Shown: positions 35,833 through 44,679, numbered from the stretch's first letter. The stretch: 64,000 bases of DNA from RGIG5612 sp045600845 (GCA_045600845.1 JAZRYR010000044.1:15031-79030), one strand, 5' to 3'. Numbers and translations are program-made. Notes: generated by a model not told the origin, from the letters alone.

Positions 35833-36678
35833 ATGAAAATCGCAGTTAGTTATGAAAATGGTCAGGTTTTCCAGCATTTTGGAAAAACTGAAGAATTTAA
35901 AGTTTATGATATTGAAGACAAAGAAGTCGTTTCCAGCGAAGTTATGGGTACAAATGGTGTTGACCATGAAGCTTTAGCAGATTTTCTCGTAGAAAATGAA
36001 ATTGACATCGTAATCTGTGGTGGTCTTGGAGAGGGTGCCATGTATGCGCTTCAGGAAGGTGGCATCGAAGTCTTTGCAGGTGTAGAAGGCGATGCGGATG
36101 GTGCTGTAAAAGCTTATCTGGATGGCACGCTGGATTCTACCGGTGTTAATTGTGAATGCGACGGCGAAGAAGAGGAATGCGACTGTGGCTGCGACGGTGA
36201 CTGTGGCGGTTGCGGTGGTGGCTGTGGCGGCTGCCATACCATTATTGAAGGCAAAAACTCTCAGAAGCAGGTTAAAGTTCATTACCGTGGAACCTTTAAC
36301 GATGGAACCCAGTTTGATTCCTCCTATGACCGTGGCGAACCATTAGAGTTCATCTGTGGCGTTGGTATGATGATTCCTGGATTTGATAAAGCAGTTGTTG
36401 ATATGGAAGTTGGCGAAGAATTAGATATCCATCTGATGCCGGAAGAAGCTTACGGTATGCCAAATCCAAACCTGATTTTCACAGTTGCTATCGCTGAGAT
36501 GCCTGGAACAGAAGAATTGGTTGCTGGACAGCATGTATATCTTTCCAATGCTATGGGTCAGCCAGTTCCAGTCGTTGTTGCCGCAAAAGATGACGAATAT
36601 ATCACTTTCGATGCAAACAGCGAGATGGCGGGAAAAGAATTGAACTTCCACGTTGAATTAGTAGAAGTTGTAGACTGA
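35833..36678 (+). CDS. NifX-type metallocluster-binding domain fused to an FKBP-type prolyl isomerase (SlyD-like)
   Basis: 281 residues from the ATG at 35833 (AAGGAG twelve bases ahead). Residues 1-103 are a dinitrogenase Fe-Mo-cofactor-type domain (KIAVSYENGQVFQHFGKTEEF, then DIVICGGLGEGAMYALQEGGIEV). Residues 107-134 hold nine cysteines in a Gly/Asp-rich stretch followed by His135, a likely metal-binding linker. Residues 146-281 are a SlyD-type FKBP domain (VKVHYRGTFNDGTQFDSSYDRGEPLEF, then MIPGFDKAVVDMEVGE, and an insert-in-flap region). SlyD itself is a nickel-binding chaperone, so the fusion may handle a metal or cluster during protein maturation (inference). Nothing nif-related lies nearby. 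Confidence 0.87.
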   Translation: MKIAVSYENGQVFQHFGKTEEFKVYDIEDKEVVSSEVMGTNGVDHEALADFLVENEIDIVICGGLGEGAMYALQEGGIEVFAGVEGDADGAVKAYLDGTLDSTGVNCECDGEEEECDCGCDGDCGGCGGGCGGCHTIIEGKNSQKQVKVHYRGTFNDGTQFDSSYDRGEPLEFICGVGMMIPGFDKAVVDMEVGEELDIHLMPEEAYGMPNPNLIFTVAIAEMPGTEELVAGQHVYLSNAMGQPVPVVVAAKDDEYITFDANSEMAGKELNFHVELVEVVD

Positions 36679-36762
36679 TAGATAACCCGCTTACAAAAAG
36701 CATGCTGGAATGTCACCGCCCCATAAGAAAATATTCCATGGATATGGAATATAGGTTACGCT

Positions 36763-37098
36763 ATGGTTTATTTGCTTTATTATATGCTGGGTGCTGTAAC
36801 ATTTTCTGTAATTGATGGATATGAGTATAAAAAACAAAATATTGGAAAGAAAACCTTATTCTGGATATGTTTTATAGGATCTTGTGTCTATAGTGGCTTC
36901 ATGTATATCAAAGGAGATTCGTTTGCACTTTATCTGACAAATCTTCTTCCAACGCCAATATATAAAATACTTGCTGCTGTTACGGCAAGCATCATGATTT
37001 TCACTGCGGTGTGCTTCTTAAGAATTTTGAAAAATATTCGTCTCTTCTCTTATATTGGTGAAGCCACCTTGTGCCTTTTTTCAAAATTACTACAATAG
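36763..37098 (+). pseudogene. Remnant of an acyltransferase-3-type membrane protein gene
   Basis: 111 codons with three to four hydrophobic stretches, ending IRLFSYIGEATLCLFSKLLQ. The LFSYIGEATLCLF segment fits the last part of acyltransferase-3 proteins (typically LSYIGKNTL), whose full length is about 350 residues. No ribosome site precedes it, and the upstream sequence shows only an ATATTCCAT/ATGGAATAT palindrome at about 36731-36752. I read it as an inner fragment of a lost gene, though a small membrane protein cannot be excluded. Confidence 0.55.
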
Positions 37099-37143
37099 TT
37101 TTACAAAGAATCCTTTCATTCATCTCAACAAAGTTTTTGTATA

Positions 37144-37172
37144 TAAAAAAACCGGACCCATAAGGATCCGGC
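37144..37172 (-). terminator. Terminator after the ene-reductase gene
   Basis: On the minus strand CCGGATCC-TTAT-GGGTCCGG forms a stem (one G-U pair) followed by seven T. Confidence 0.85.
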
Positions 37173-37182
37173 TTTCGTTTTT

Positions 37183-39150
37183 TTATAATCTTCCAATATC
37201 TAACGCAACTGTTTTTGCGGATGCATTTGCTTCGGAAATGTTTCCAGGAATTACGCAATCGCCAACTGCAGTAAATCTGCCACCACAGTCATAAAGAGCC
37301 ATAGCCTCTTCGGTTAAAGATTTCTGTCCTAAAGCACAGACAACCGTATCTGCCGGGAAGAACTTCTCGCCGTCTTTGGTTTCGCCCCATACACCACCTG
37401 CTTCTACTTTGGTAACTTTTGTAGAGAAGTTTGGAACGATGTCGTTATCGGATAATACTACTTCTACGGACTGAACACCGATCGGGTTAGGACCCATGTT
37501 CATTCTCGGAGCCATTTCCAGAACTTCTACCTTCTTGCCTAAGGACTTCAGATAAATCGCCAGTTCCATACCAACAAGACCGCCGCCCATGACAACTACG
37601 TTCTCGCCTGCCAGCTCTGGATTTGGATAAATTTCTTCTGCAAAGAATACGTTTTCTCCATTGATTCCAGGAATTTCTGGTTTCACTGGTTTTGCGCCTA
37701 AAGCTGCAATCACTACATCTGCGCCGATTTCTTTTGCGTACTCTGGAGTTACTTCGGTATTTAAACGAACATCGATGCCAGCTTTATTAATCTTGCCGAT
37801 TTGCTGGTCGATGTATTCTTTTAAGTGTTTCTTAAACGGAACTTTTTCTTCGCAACGGATATGTCCGCCTAATGCCTCATCCTTTTCGCAAAGAACTACT
37901 TCATGTCCGTTTTCTGCTGCAGTTAAAGCAACCTGCATACCTGCAATACCGCCACCAACTACTAAAACTTTCTTCTTATCTGCAGGTTTTGTGATGCGTG
38001 CAAATTCACGTTCTCTGTTGGCAACCGGATTTAATGCACACCAGAAATGACCTTTCTGCATTCCGCTGGAGAAACAAGCATTGCAACGCATGCAACGAAC
38101 GATTTCGTCTTCTCTTCCGTCTCTTGCCTTGTAAGGAAGGTCTGGGTCGCAGGTAAGTCCACGGCCGATTTCTACGATGTCTGCTTTACCAGAAGCGATA
38201 ATGTCTTCCATCATCGCTGGATCCGTAAGTGCACCAACGGTGGAAATATAAACACCTGAAACTTTTTCTTTTACTGCTGCTGCATATTTCACATTCTGTC
38301 CATCCGGGCCATACATACTCGGGAAAGTAATAACGGTTGTACGAGCCCTGTCCGGAAGACCTACGCCACAGCCAACGCTGCAGTTAATCAGATCTGCATG
38401 ACCTACTAACATCTGGGCGAAAGCTGCGCCTTCTTCTACCGTATATCCATAAGGAGAGCACTCATCGGCACTGATACGGACTTCTACTGGGAAGCCTTTA
38501 CCACATTTTTTATGAATCGCATCCACAACTTCAACGGTGAAGCGGGCTCTATTTTCCATGCTGCCGCCCCATTTATCGGTACGACGATTGATGCGGCTGC
38601 ACATGAACTGATTCAACAGCCAGCCATGTCCTGCATGAACCATAACCATACCAAAACCAGCATCTTTACAGAATTTTGCTGCATTTGCAAATTTCTCGAT
38701 GATTTCATAAATAATTTCTTCCGGCATTTCCTTTACCGGATAGCCTGCGAATTCATCATCGGATGGACCGTAAACGATATCGGAAGTGGTTCCAACACCT
38801 GGAGTATAAACGCCTGCAACAGCCTTCATTCCAGGATGCTGAAGCTCGATGGAAGGAATGGCACCATGCCGACGAATCGCATCTGCCATCTTAGTAAGTC
38901 CTCTTAACGGCTGGCGGGAATCCAAACTGATTTCTGCTGCGTAGCCTTTTCCATAAACGCTGTCAACACAAGCCTCGCCTAAAGTTACTGCTGCTGCGCC
39001 GCCCATAGCTTTTCTTTCAAAGAAAGCAATACAATCATCGGAAAACTTACCCATAACATTGTCCGGGTGTCCCATTGGTGCTGCGAAAATTCTGTTGCGG
39101 AACAAAGTATCGCCGATTTTAATCGGTTTAAATAAATTTGGATAGTTCAT
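37183..39150 (-). CDS. Old-yellow-enzyme / 2,4-dienoyl-CoA-reductase-type FMN, Fe-S and FAD oxidoreductase
   Basis: About 655 residues with three parts. Residues 1-330 form the FMN-binding TIM barrel (LFKPIKIGDTLFRNRIFAAPMG, and HAGHGWLLNQFM with the proton-handling region). Residues 330-370 hold a 4Fe-4S motif (CMRCNACFSSGMQKGHFWC). The C-terminal half has two Rossmann motifs, VLVVGGGIAGMQVAL for FAD and VVVMGGGLVGMELAI for NAD(P)H. Relatives include 2,4-dienoyl-CoA reductase, 2-enoate reductases, BaiCD/BaiH steroid enzymes and flavonoid reductases of gut anaerobes. It likely reduces an activated C=C bond. The start at 39150 has an AAAAGGAGAAACAGC leader. It is a single gene bounded by a terminator and repeat array C. 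Confidence 0.9.
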   Translation of the reverse strand: MNYPNLFKPIKIGDTLFRNRIFAAPMGHPDNVMGKFSDDCIAFFERKAMGGAAAVTLGEACVDSVYGKGYAAEISLDSRQPLRGLTKMADAIRRHGAIPSIELQHPGMKAVAGVYTPGVGTTSDIVYGPSDDEFAGYPVKEMPEEIIYEIIEKFANAAKFCKDAGFGMVMVHAGHGWLLNQFMCSRINRRTDKWGGSMENRARFTVEVVDAIHKKCGKGFPVEVRISADECSPYGYTVEEGAAFAQMLVGHADLINCSVGCGVGLPDRARTTVITFPSMYGPDGQNVKYAAAVKEKVSGVYISTVGALTDPAMMEDIIASGKADIVEIGRGLTCDPDLPYKARDGREDEIVRCMRCNACFSSGMQKGHFWCALNPVANREREFARITKPADKKKVLVVGGGIAGMQVALTAAENGHEVVLCEKDEALGGHIRCEEKVPFKKHLKEYIDQQIGKINKAGIDVRLNTEVTPEYAKEIGADVVIAALGAKPVKPEIPGINGENVFFAEEIYPNPELAGENVVVMGGGLVGMELAIYLKSLGKKVEVLEMAPRMNMGPNPIGVQSVEVVLSDNDIVPNFSTKVTKVEAGGVWGETKDGEKFFPADTVVCALGQKSLTEEAMALYDCGGRFTAVGDCVIPGNISEANASAKTVALDIGRL

Positions 39151-39289
39151 GCTGTTTCTCCTTTTCAGGTCTATATTTTTCATATGAATTAATTATATTG
39201 TGATTCGAATTCGTCTGCAAGATTATCGTAGAAATAGTTTGAAAAACTTTTCTGAAAAAAAGATTATTTTCCTCTAAAAAGAACTATTT

Positions 39290-39697
39290 ACCTACGAAAG
39301 TAAAAAACATGAAAAAAAAAGGTACGGAAAAATAGAATATTTATTTTTTTACCTACGAAATCATAAAATGCTCAACTAGTAGGTACTAAAATTATTAAGG
39401 AATGAAAATTTTACCCACTAAATCTCATTTTCTTTAATTAGTAGGTATAAATACAAAGGTTCAATTTAAAACTGTACCTACATAAATCCCTTTTTTATTT
39501 TTCGTAGGTAAAGCTACCATATCAGGTTTCCAAACTGTACCTATTAATTTTTATTTTTTACGTTTAGTAGGTATAACTCGTGATTTATGTGTTTAAACTG
39601 TACCTGCGAAAATGGATTTTTCCAATTTTGTGGGTACAAATTCTTTATTGTACGAAATTTCATACCTACGAAATATCTTTTTCGTATTTGGATAGGT
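39290..39697. repeat. Phased palindrome array C: seven 34-bp imperfect palindromes at 61-63-bp period
   Basis: Each unit opens with a form of ACCTACGAAA and closes with a form of TTTAGTAGGT, 34 bp from end to end. Units start at 39290, 39351, 39413, 39476, 39539, 39602 and 39664. Only the ends are conserved (the closing arm of unit 1 and unit 7 is weak); the 14-bp centres differ and are T-rich. The 27-29-bp gaps also differ but three end in AAACTGT. No open frame crosses the array. It occupies the 550-bp gap between the ene-reductase start and the YdcF-like gene end. The upstream 140 bp (39151-39289) shows no feature beyond AT-rich sequence. Confidence 0.93.
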
Positions 39698-39700
39698 AAA

Positions 39701-40618
39701 TTAATCCATCTGGGGAACGGAAGAATAATCTTTTCGGTAGATTTCTGCAGCCCTGGAGGAATCTCCAAGGATTTCCAAAAGTCCTGCAGCCTTGAACATT
39801 TCCGTATTCACTTTCTGACCGGTTTCGTTTGCTGCGTGAGCCACAACGGTAATCTCGCTGCCACTTTTTTGGCTTAAAATTTCCGTTTCTGCCTTAAAAA
39901 GAATCTGTGCCCATGGAATATGATAGTCGCTGGTTACCAAGACGATTTCATTGATTTCCGGATAAAACTCCTGAAGGAGTCTTCCTGTATTTATCGCATT
40001 CTGGCCCGTGGTCATGGACTCGTTTTCAATAAGGAGCCGTTCTTCTTCCAGACCTGCTTCCAAAAGCCACTGGCCCATTACATCTGCTTCTTTGGCATCG
40101 GGTACCGAACCGCCGCCGGTGCAGATGACATAAGCCTCCGGGTACTGCCACGCACAATACAGTCCGACCTGAAGACGGTCGATCAGTTCGTCTTTCATGG
40201 TTCCATCGCTTTTCAGACCATAGCCTAAAATTACGATTGCCAGATTGTCTCCATAAGACAGGTCGTAAGGAAGCTCTTCATAGTTTATTTCCAAATCATC
40301 CAAATCTTCTGACCAATATCGGTCAATCTCTCTCCAAAAATCCGCCTGGGAAGAATCTTGCACCTGGTCATAAATTTCCTGAATGGAAGAATCTGCCCGG
40401 TCACCATACTGGCCACGAAGCAGAATCGCATCACCAATCAGCTCCCTATCGTCTTTTGGCTCCGAAGCTGGTACTGTGGTTATCTCTTCTTTTGTTGTGG
40501 TTTCTTCTTGAATCTGCTCCTTCTCGCCAGAATCTTCCAGAGCTTCGGAATCCGCTCCACAAGCAGTACAACAAAGTACTAAGATTAAGGCAAGGGCTAT
40601 GGCAATCTTTTTCAACAT
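39701..40618 (-). CDS. YdcF/DUF218-family lipoprotein
   Basis: 305 residues. A signal sequence ends in a CTAC lipobox-like site (residues 17-20), followed by an acidic linker, so the protein should be lipid-anchored outside the membrane. Residues 125-290 are a DUF218/YdcF domain: LAIVILGYGLKSDG, AYVICTGGGSVPDAKEADVMGQWLLEAGL, and LLIENESMTTGQNAINTG, with VLVTSDYHIPWA. Family members such as SanA and YdcF affect envelope barrier properties or bind nucleotide-like ligands; the role here is open. The start follows AGGGGAATTTCAG, 13 bp after the deaminase gene, so they are co-transcribed. Confidence 0.83.
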   Translation of the reverse strand: MLKKIAIALALILVLCCTACGADSEALEDSGEKEQIQEETTTKEEITTVPASEPKDDRELIGDAILLRGQYGDRADSSIQEIYDQVQDSSQADFWREIDRYWSEDLDDLEINYEELPYDLSYGDNLAIVILGYGLKSDGTMKDELIDRLQVGLYCAWQYPEAYVICTGGGSVPDAKEADVMGQWLLEAGLEEERLLIENESMTTGQNAINTGRLLQEFYPEINEIVLVTSDYHIPWAQILFKAETEILSQKSGSEITVVAHAANETGQKVNTEMFKAAGLLEILGDSSRAAEIYRKDYSSVPQMD

Positions 40619-40631
40619 TCTGAAATTCCCC

Positions 40632-41153
40632 TTAATACAAGGTATGGTTTAAATGGTTATATTCTTCGAACAATTCCAGACAGGCATTCCGGTCAATCTG
40701 CACCAGATAGTCTTCAAAAGCTTCCCTTCCACCAAACATATTATCGAATACTTCATCACGGAAACCGATTTTCCCGTTATCATCAATGGTGCAGCCATAA
40801 AACACACGGATAATATTGGCCCACATACAGGCAGCCAGGCACATCGGGCAAGGCTCCCCCGTCGTATACAAAACAGCACCTTTTAAGTCATATGTTCCCA
40901 GATTCTGTTCAGCATCCCGGATTGCCGCAATCTCTCCATGACAGGTGGAATCATTGTCTTCCAGAACCCGGTTATGTCCGCGTCCGATAATTTCTCCATC
41001 TTTAACAATGATGCTTCCAAAAGGCCCTCCATGTCCGTTATAGATTCCTTGTCTGGCCTCTTCGATTGCCAATTGCATATATTCATTTTCCGCCTGATAG
41101 GAGGCTACTTTGGGAACTACCAGCGCTTTTTGATTCTTTAGTTCTTCCTGCAT
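40632..41153 (-). CDS. Guanine-deaminase-like protein of the cytidine/deoxycytidylate deaminase fold
   Basis: 173 residues. The zinc motifs are HGEIAAIRDAE (catalytic Glu beside the His ligand) and TTGEPCPMCLAACMWA (two Cys ligands). The surrounding GPFGSIIVKDGEIIGRGHNRV and IGFRDEVFDNMF match the GuaD-type guanine deaminase, which makes xanthine and ammonia, better than tRNA adenosine deaminase. The final residues EEYNHLNHTLY resemble the C-terminal swap segment of GuaD. The leader is GGGGATTGGA. It is co-directional with the YdcF-like gene and divergent from the flavoprotein gene. The substrate assignment is by motif only. Confidence 0.78.
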   Translation of the reverse strand: MQEELKNQKALVVPKVASYQAENEYMQLAIEEARQGIYNGHGGPFGSIIVKDGEIIGRGHNRVLEDNDSTCHGEIAAIRDAEQNLGTYDLKGAVLYTTGEPCPMCLAACMWANIIRVFYGCTIDDNGKIGFRDEVFDNMFGGREAFEDYLVQIDRNACLELFEEYNHLNHTLY

Positions 41154-41255
41154 TCCAATCCCCTTGTTCTCTAAAAAATATTTCTCTTCTTCCGAAAGGA
41201 ATAAAAAGATTATATAATACTTTTCAGTATTTTGAAATGCAATCAGGAGTAAACT

Positions 41256-41825
41256 ATGGACAATATCTTATTTATCGACGCAACAAACCGCCCGGAATCC
41301 CGTACCCATTTATTAGCAGAGCATGTTCTTTCCAAACTGATTGGAAAGGTTTCTACCGTAAAATTATACGAAACACCGATTCCGGAAATGGATTCTGAAT
41401 TTTGCAGCTGGCGGACCATATGCTGTGATACGAAGAATTTTGAAGATGCTTACTTTGACTTTGCCAGACAGTTCACCGCAGCGGATTCTATTGTCATTGC
41501 AGCCCCTTACTGGGATCTTTCCTATCCGGCAAAATTGAAACAATATCTGGAAGCAGTCACAATTAACGGCATCACCTTCCATTACACAGAGGAAGGCTTC
41601 CCTATAGGCCATGCCAAAGCGAAGGCTCTTTATTTTGTTACGACTGCCGGCGGTCCCATTATCAACGAAGCCATCTGCTTCGGTTATGTGGAAAACCTGG
41701 CCCAGAACATGTTTGGAATAAAAAAATGTATCTGGTTTAAAGCGGAAGGGCTGGATATCTGGGGAAATGACATAGAGCTAATTTTAGAAAACGCAAAAGA
41801 GGAAATCGATTTATTTTTTTCTTAA
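41256..41825 (+). CDS. Flavodoxin-fold NAD(P)H:FMN oxidoreductase (azoreductase-like)
   Basis: 189 residues. ILFIDATNRPESRTHLLAEH gives the FMN phosphate region, AAPYWDLSYPAKLKQYLEAVTINGITFHYT is the AzoR/NQO-type active-site segment, and FVTTAGGPI closes the flavin site. Such enzymes reduce quinones, nitro- or azo-compounds, or act as flavin reductases in the cytoplasm. The start at 41256 has an AGGAGTAAACT leader. It is monocistronic, ending at a bidirectional terminator shared with the phloretin-hydrolase-like gene. It could support xenobiotic reduction together with the nearby reductases (inference). Confidence 0.83.
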   Translation: MDNILFIDATNRPESRTHLLAEHVLSKLIGKVSTVKLYETPIPEMDSEFCSWRTICCDTKNFEDAYFDFARQFTAADSIVIAAPYWDLSYPAKLKQYLEAVTINGITFHYTEEGFPIGHAKAKALYFVTTAGGPIINEAICFGYVENLAQNMFGIKKCIWFKAEGLDIWGNDIELILENAKEEIDLFFS

Positions 41826-41850
41826 ACTGCTCCGCTAATATATTGAATAA

Positions 41851-41884
41851 CAAAAAAGGACTTTGCCGAAGCAAAGTCCCTTAA
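41851..41884. terminator. Bidirectional terminator
   Basis: GGACTTTGC (41858-41866) pairs with GCAAAGTCC (41871-41879), with an A-run on one side and T-rich sequence on the other, between two convergent genes. Confidence 0.88.
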
Positions 41885-41903
41885 TTTTTATTTTTGTAAC
41901 AGC

Positions 41904-42677
41904 TTATCTCTGTGGTGGAAGGTTTTTATGAACGTGTCTCCATGTTCCATCTTCGTTCTTAGCTGTTGTTAAGTCGAACTGCATGTTCTCGAATGGATCT
42001 GGATGTCCTACCCAAAGAGCGTATAACTGTGGAAGGAAATCTTTCAGTCTGCCGGATTCATATTCCATATGGCCTGCGATGTCTGGTCTTGGAGGCATTG
42101 GTTTGCCTTCTGCTGCCATCTTAGCTGCCATTTCCATCATCTTCTTCATAGCTTCCATTCTCTTCTCGCTGGATACAGAGATGGTTCTCCATTTGATTCC
42201 GCCTGGGCAGTCTTCATACATATGAATTAAGAAGCCATCATCCGGATCATCGGAGAAGCAGGAAAGCCAGCAGTGCTCATAGCAGTCTGTGTATGGATAG
42301 TACTGCATTCCAAGACGGGTAATCTTGATAGGTTTTGTTGCGTCAAACTCGTAAGATCCTTCTACAGAGCCTTCGTAACCAACTTCGCATGGAGGAACGA
42401 TCCAGTCGAATCCATGATGCTCACCAGGAGCCCAAAGAAGGTAACCTTTTTCCATGTTTGCCCAGAACCAGTCAACCATCTTCGCTTCTACACCAGGAAC
42501 AAATTCTGCTTTGTCACTTGCTGTAAAATAATGTTTATCTGCAAATTTTGGATGAAACTCGTATGGAGCTTCTTCAATTACTTCTGCAATGTCGAACGGG
42601 ACACGGCCCCAAACCTTGGTCTCTTCGCCAGCTTCGTATCTTCTTTTCTGTCCAGCGTTATATAAATATTCGCCCAT
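41904..42677 (-). CDS. DAPG-hydrolase/phloretin-hydrolase-like C-C hydrolase
   Basis: 257 residues. The family (PhlG-type DAPG hydrolase and the phloretin hydrolase of Eubacterium ramulus) splits an aryl-ketone C-C bond using zinc. Features that fit are the N-terminal AEVIEEAPYEFHPKFADKHYF, a His-rich APGEHHGFDWIVPP, the acidic/His region around YTDCYEHCWLSCFSDDPDDGFLIHMYEDCPGG, and the C-terminal AGHMEYESGRLKDFLPQLYALW, whose His and Glu are probable metal ligands. Start at 42677 after AAGGAGATTAAAAAA. If the assignment holds, the organism may release phloroglucinol and an arylpropionate from dihydrochalcones. The family call rests on recalled motifs, so biochemical specificity remains open. 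Confidence 0.75.
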   Translation of the reverse strand: MGEYLYNAGQKRRYEAGEETKVWGRVPFDIAEVIEEAPYEFHPKFADKHYFTASDKAEFVPGVEAKMVDWFWANMEKGYLLWAPGEHHGFDWIVPPCEVGYEGSVEGSYEFDATKPIKITRLGMQYYPYTDCYEHCWLSCFSDDPDDGFLIHMYEDCPGGIKWRTISVSSEKRMEAMKKMMEMAAKMAAEGKPMPPRPDIAGHMEYESGRLKDFLPQLYALWVGHPDPFENMQFDLTTAKNEDGTWRHVHKNLPPQR

Positions 42678-42854
42678 TTTTTTAATCTCCTTCTCTTAAA
42701 AACTTGTATAACTAAAATACACTTACAGTGTTATTATACTTTTCTGTTTTCTCTAATTCAATAGAATATTTGGAATTAGATAATTCATATGATTAATAGT
42801 TCGTTTCGCTTATGCCAGTCCGGTCTCTAAATATCCGCAACGTCCTCCGGAATT

Positions 42855-43631
42855 TTATGATGTCTGATTCAGAATTTTCTTACAGATATATTTTAACAGC
42901 ACCTCAATTATGATACTGAACAACACTACGGTCAAGGTTGCCGCGTACACTTCATCGAAATTCAATGCAGCCTTTGCAGAATAAATAATATGGCCTAAGG
43001 ATTTCGTTGGTGTACATAATACTTCTGCCGCCACTCCTGCCTTCCAGGCATAGCCTAACGCACTGACGCAACTGGAAAAGAACTCTGGCAGAATCTGAGG
43101 AAGCTTCACCTGCACCAAAGTTTTTATTCTTCCAACATTATACAACCTACTGACTGCATCTAATTCCTTATCGATATTGGCCAGACTGTCATGAACATTC
43201 TGCCAGATTAAGGGAACTACCATCAAGAACGATATAACAATCGGGAGATTATTCACATTAACAAATAAAAAAGCAAGAATAATAAAGCTGACGACTGGCA
43301 CCGACCTCACGACTTTCATCGCCGGAGCGAAAATATAATCCATAAATTTCAGGCCATGGGTTAAAAGGCCCAATAAAAATCCGACAATGACGCCCAAAAG
43401 AAATCCGGCCAGAATTCGTAGCAAAGTGATTCCCGCCATTTCCAGATAGGTCGGTGTGAAACCGACCGTAAACCATTTTGCAAAGACCTGAATGGGACCC
43501 GGTAGAAACAGTTTCAGGCGGTCACTGACCAGAAGACTCAATACTTCCCAAAGCCCGATCCAGAAAACCAGAGGAAGGCCGATTTTCAAAATCCAATTTA
43601 ATATTTTATTTTCTGTTAATTCATTTTTCAC
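42855..43631 (-). CDS. ABC transporter permease (SsuC/TauC/ThiX type)
   Basis: 258 residues, six hydrophobic segments. The binding-protein-dependent permease motif is present: the EAA-like loop ELDAVSRLYNVGRIKTLVQVKLPQILPEFF followed by GYAWKAGVAAEVL. It belongs to the group importing sulfonates, taurine, nitrate or thiamine precursors. The start is a GTG at 43631 with only a distant GAAGG, 40 bp after the binding-protein gene. No ATP-binding gene is found beside it; 42678-42854 has no open frame of suitable sequence. A distant or shared ATPase would be needed. Confidence 0.83.
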   Translation of the reverse strand: MKNELTENKILNWILKIGLPLVFWIGLWEVLSLLVSDRLKLFLPGPIQVFAKWFTVGFTPTYLEMAGITLLRILAGFLLGVIVGFLLGLLTHGLKFMDYIFAPAMKVVRSVPVVSFIILAFLFVNVNNLPIVISFLMVVPLIWQNVHDSLANIDKELDAVSRLYNVGRIKTLVQVKLPQILPEFFSSCVSALGYAWKAGVAAEVLCTPTKSLGHIIYSAKAALNFDEVYAATLTVVLFSIIIEVLLKYICKKILNQTS

Positions 43632-43671
43632 TGTAATAATTGTTATTCCTTCGTCGTTCTATCCGAACTAT

Positions 43672-44679
43672 TTACTCCATTCCATAGAAGAAATCTGTTT
43701 CCGGCATCTTCCCTCCGATTGCGGTCGGATCAAACCCTTTCAATACTTCGAAATAAGGAGTAATCTGCTCTTTCATTTCCTTTCCGGTTACAAAAGTCAG
43801 ATTACATTCCGGAATTGCCTTTTCTGCAAGCTGTTCTGAAGGAATGATTTCATATTTTTCACAAAGAGCGGCAGCGTCCCTTCTGTTTTCCTTCACAAAA
43901 TTAATGGAGTCTTCATACTCCTGAAGAAAAGTATCCACAGCCACCTTATTTTCTTCAACAAATGTATCCAATGCGACTACACACCCCATCATCAGACCGT
44001 CGCCCTGTATTTTCTTCCATTCGTCATTGACAGAAAACACCCGGTTCAGACTTTCATTTTTCGTCAGCACTGTCGTAGCAGCCGGCTCCGGAACCATAGC
44101 AACTTCTGCGGTTCCACTTACCAACTGCGCCATCAGTTCGTCATTGGTTGCCACGAACTGAAGCTGCACATCTTCTCCCACCGTCATTCCGTTTGACTCT
44201 AACAGATACCGCAAAATATATTCCGGGTTAGACCCTTCTCCTGTGGAGTAAATTGTTTTTCCTTTCAAATCCGCAAAAGAAAAAACACTGCATCCATTCT
44301 CGATCACCGAAAGAACGCCCAGTGTATTTACCGCCAGCATCCGGATTTTTCCCTCTGTTTTGTTGTAAAGCTTCACCGCCAGATTGGTTGGCACAGAAGC
44401 AATATTAATCTCTCCGGAAACAATTTTCGCGCTGATTTCATCTGCGCTGGAAACAACGGTAAAAGTGTAATCATTTTTTGTAGTATCCGCCTCTTCATCA
44501 CTCATCAATTTCACCATGCCCACGCCGGTAGGGCCTTTTATACAAGAGACCTCCATATGTATCGGTACGTAGGCCGCTGGCGTCTCCGTAGATACTTCTT
44601 CTGATATATTTTCTGTTTGGCCACAAGCAGCCAAAATTATTAACATCAATCCGCCAATTATTGCTGATATTTTTTTCAT
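43672..44679 (-). CDS. ABC transporter substrate-binding lipoprotein (SsuA/NMT1 type)
   Basis: About 335 residues. The signal peptide ends in a lipobox, IILAAC, so the mature protein is membrane-linked outside. The type-2 periplasmic-binding fold is evident from VSSADEISAKIVSGEINIASVPTNLAVKLYN, FADLKGKTIYSTGEGSNPEYILRYLLESNG and VSGTAEVAMVPEPAATTVL. It belongs to the group that binds thiamine precursors, taurine or alkanesulfonates; the ligand is unknown. The start at 44679 was chosen as the ATG that begins the signal peptide (leader GGAATAAAG); the frame is open 14 codons further. The permease follows at 40 bp. Confidence 0.85.
   Translation of the reverse strand: MKKISAIIGGLMLIILAACGQTENISEEVSTETPAAYVPIHMEVSCIKGPTGVGMVKLMSDEEADTTKNDYTFTVVSSADEISAKIVSGEINIASVPTNLAVKLYNKTEGKIRMLAVNTLGVLSVIENGCSVFSFADLKGKTIYSTGEGSNPEYILRYLLESNGMTVGEDVQLQFVATNDELMAQLVSGTAEVAMVPEPAATTVLTKNESLNRVFSVNDEWKKIQGDGLMMGCVVALDTFVEENKVAVDTFLQEYEDSINFVKENRRDAAALCEKYEIIPSEQLAEKAIPECNLTFVTGKEMKEQITPYFEVLKGFDPTAIGGKMPETDFFYGME

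Noticed and set aside
39290..39697. CRISPR array
   Set aside because: The 34-bp units differ in their centres, gaps are AT-rich and partly alike, and no cas gene is in the window.
42678..42854. Possible ATPase fragment for the ABC importer
   Set aside because: Translation in three minus-strand frames gave no Walker or signature motif.
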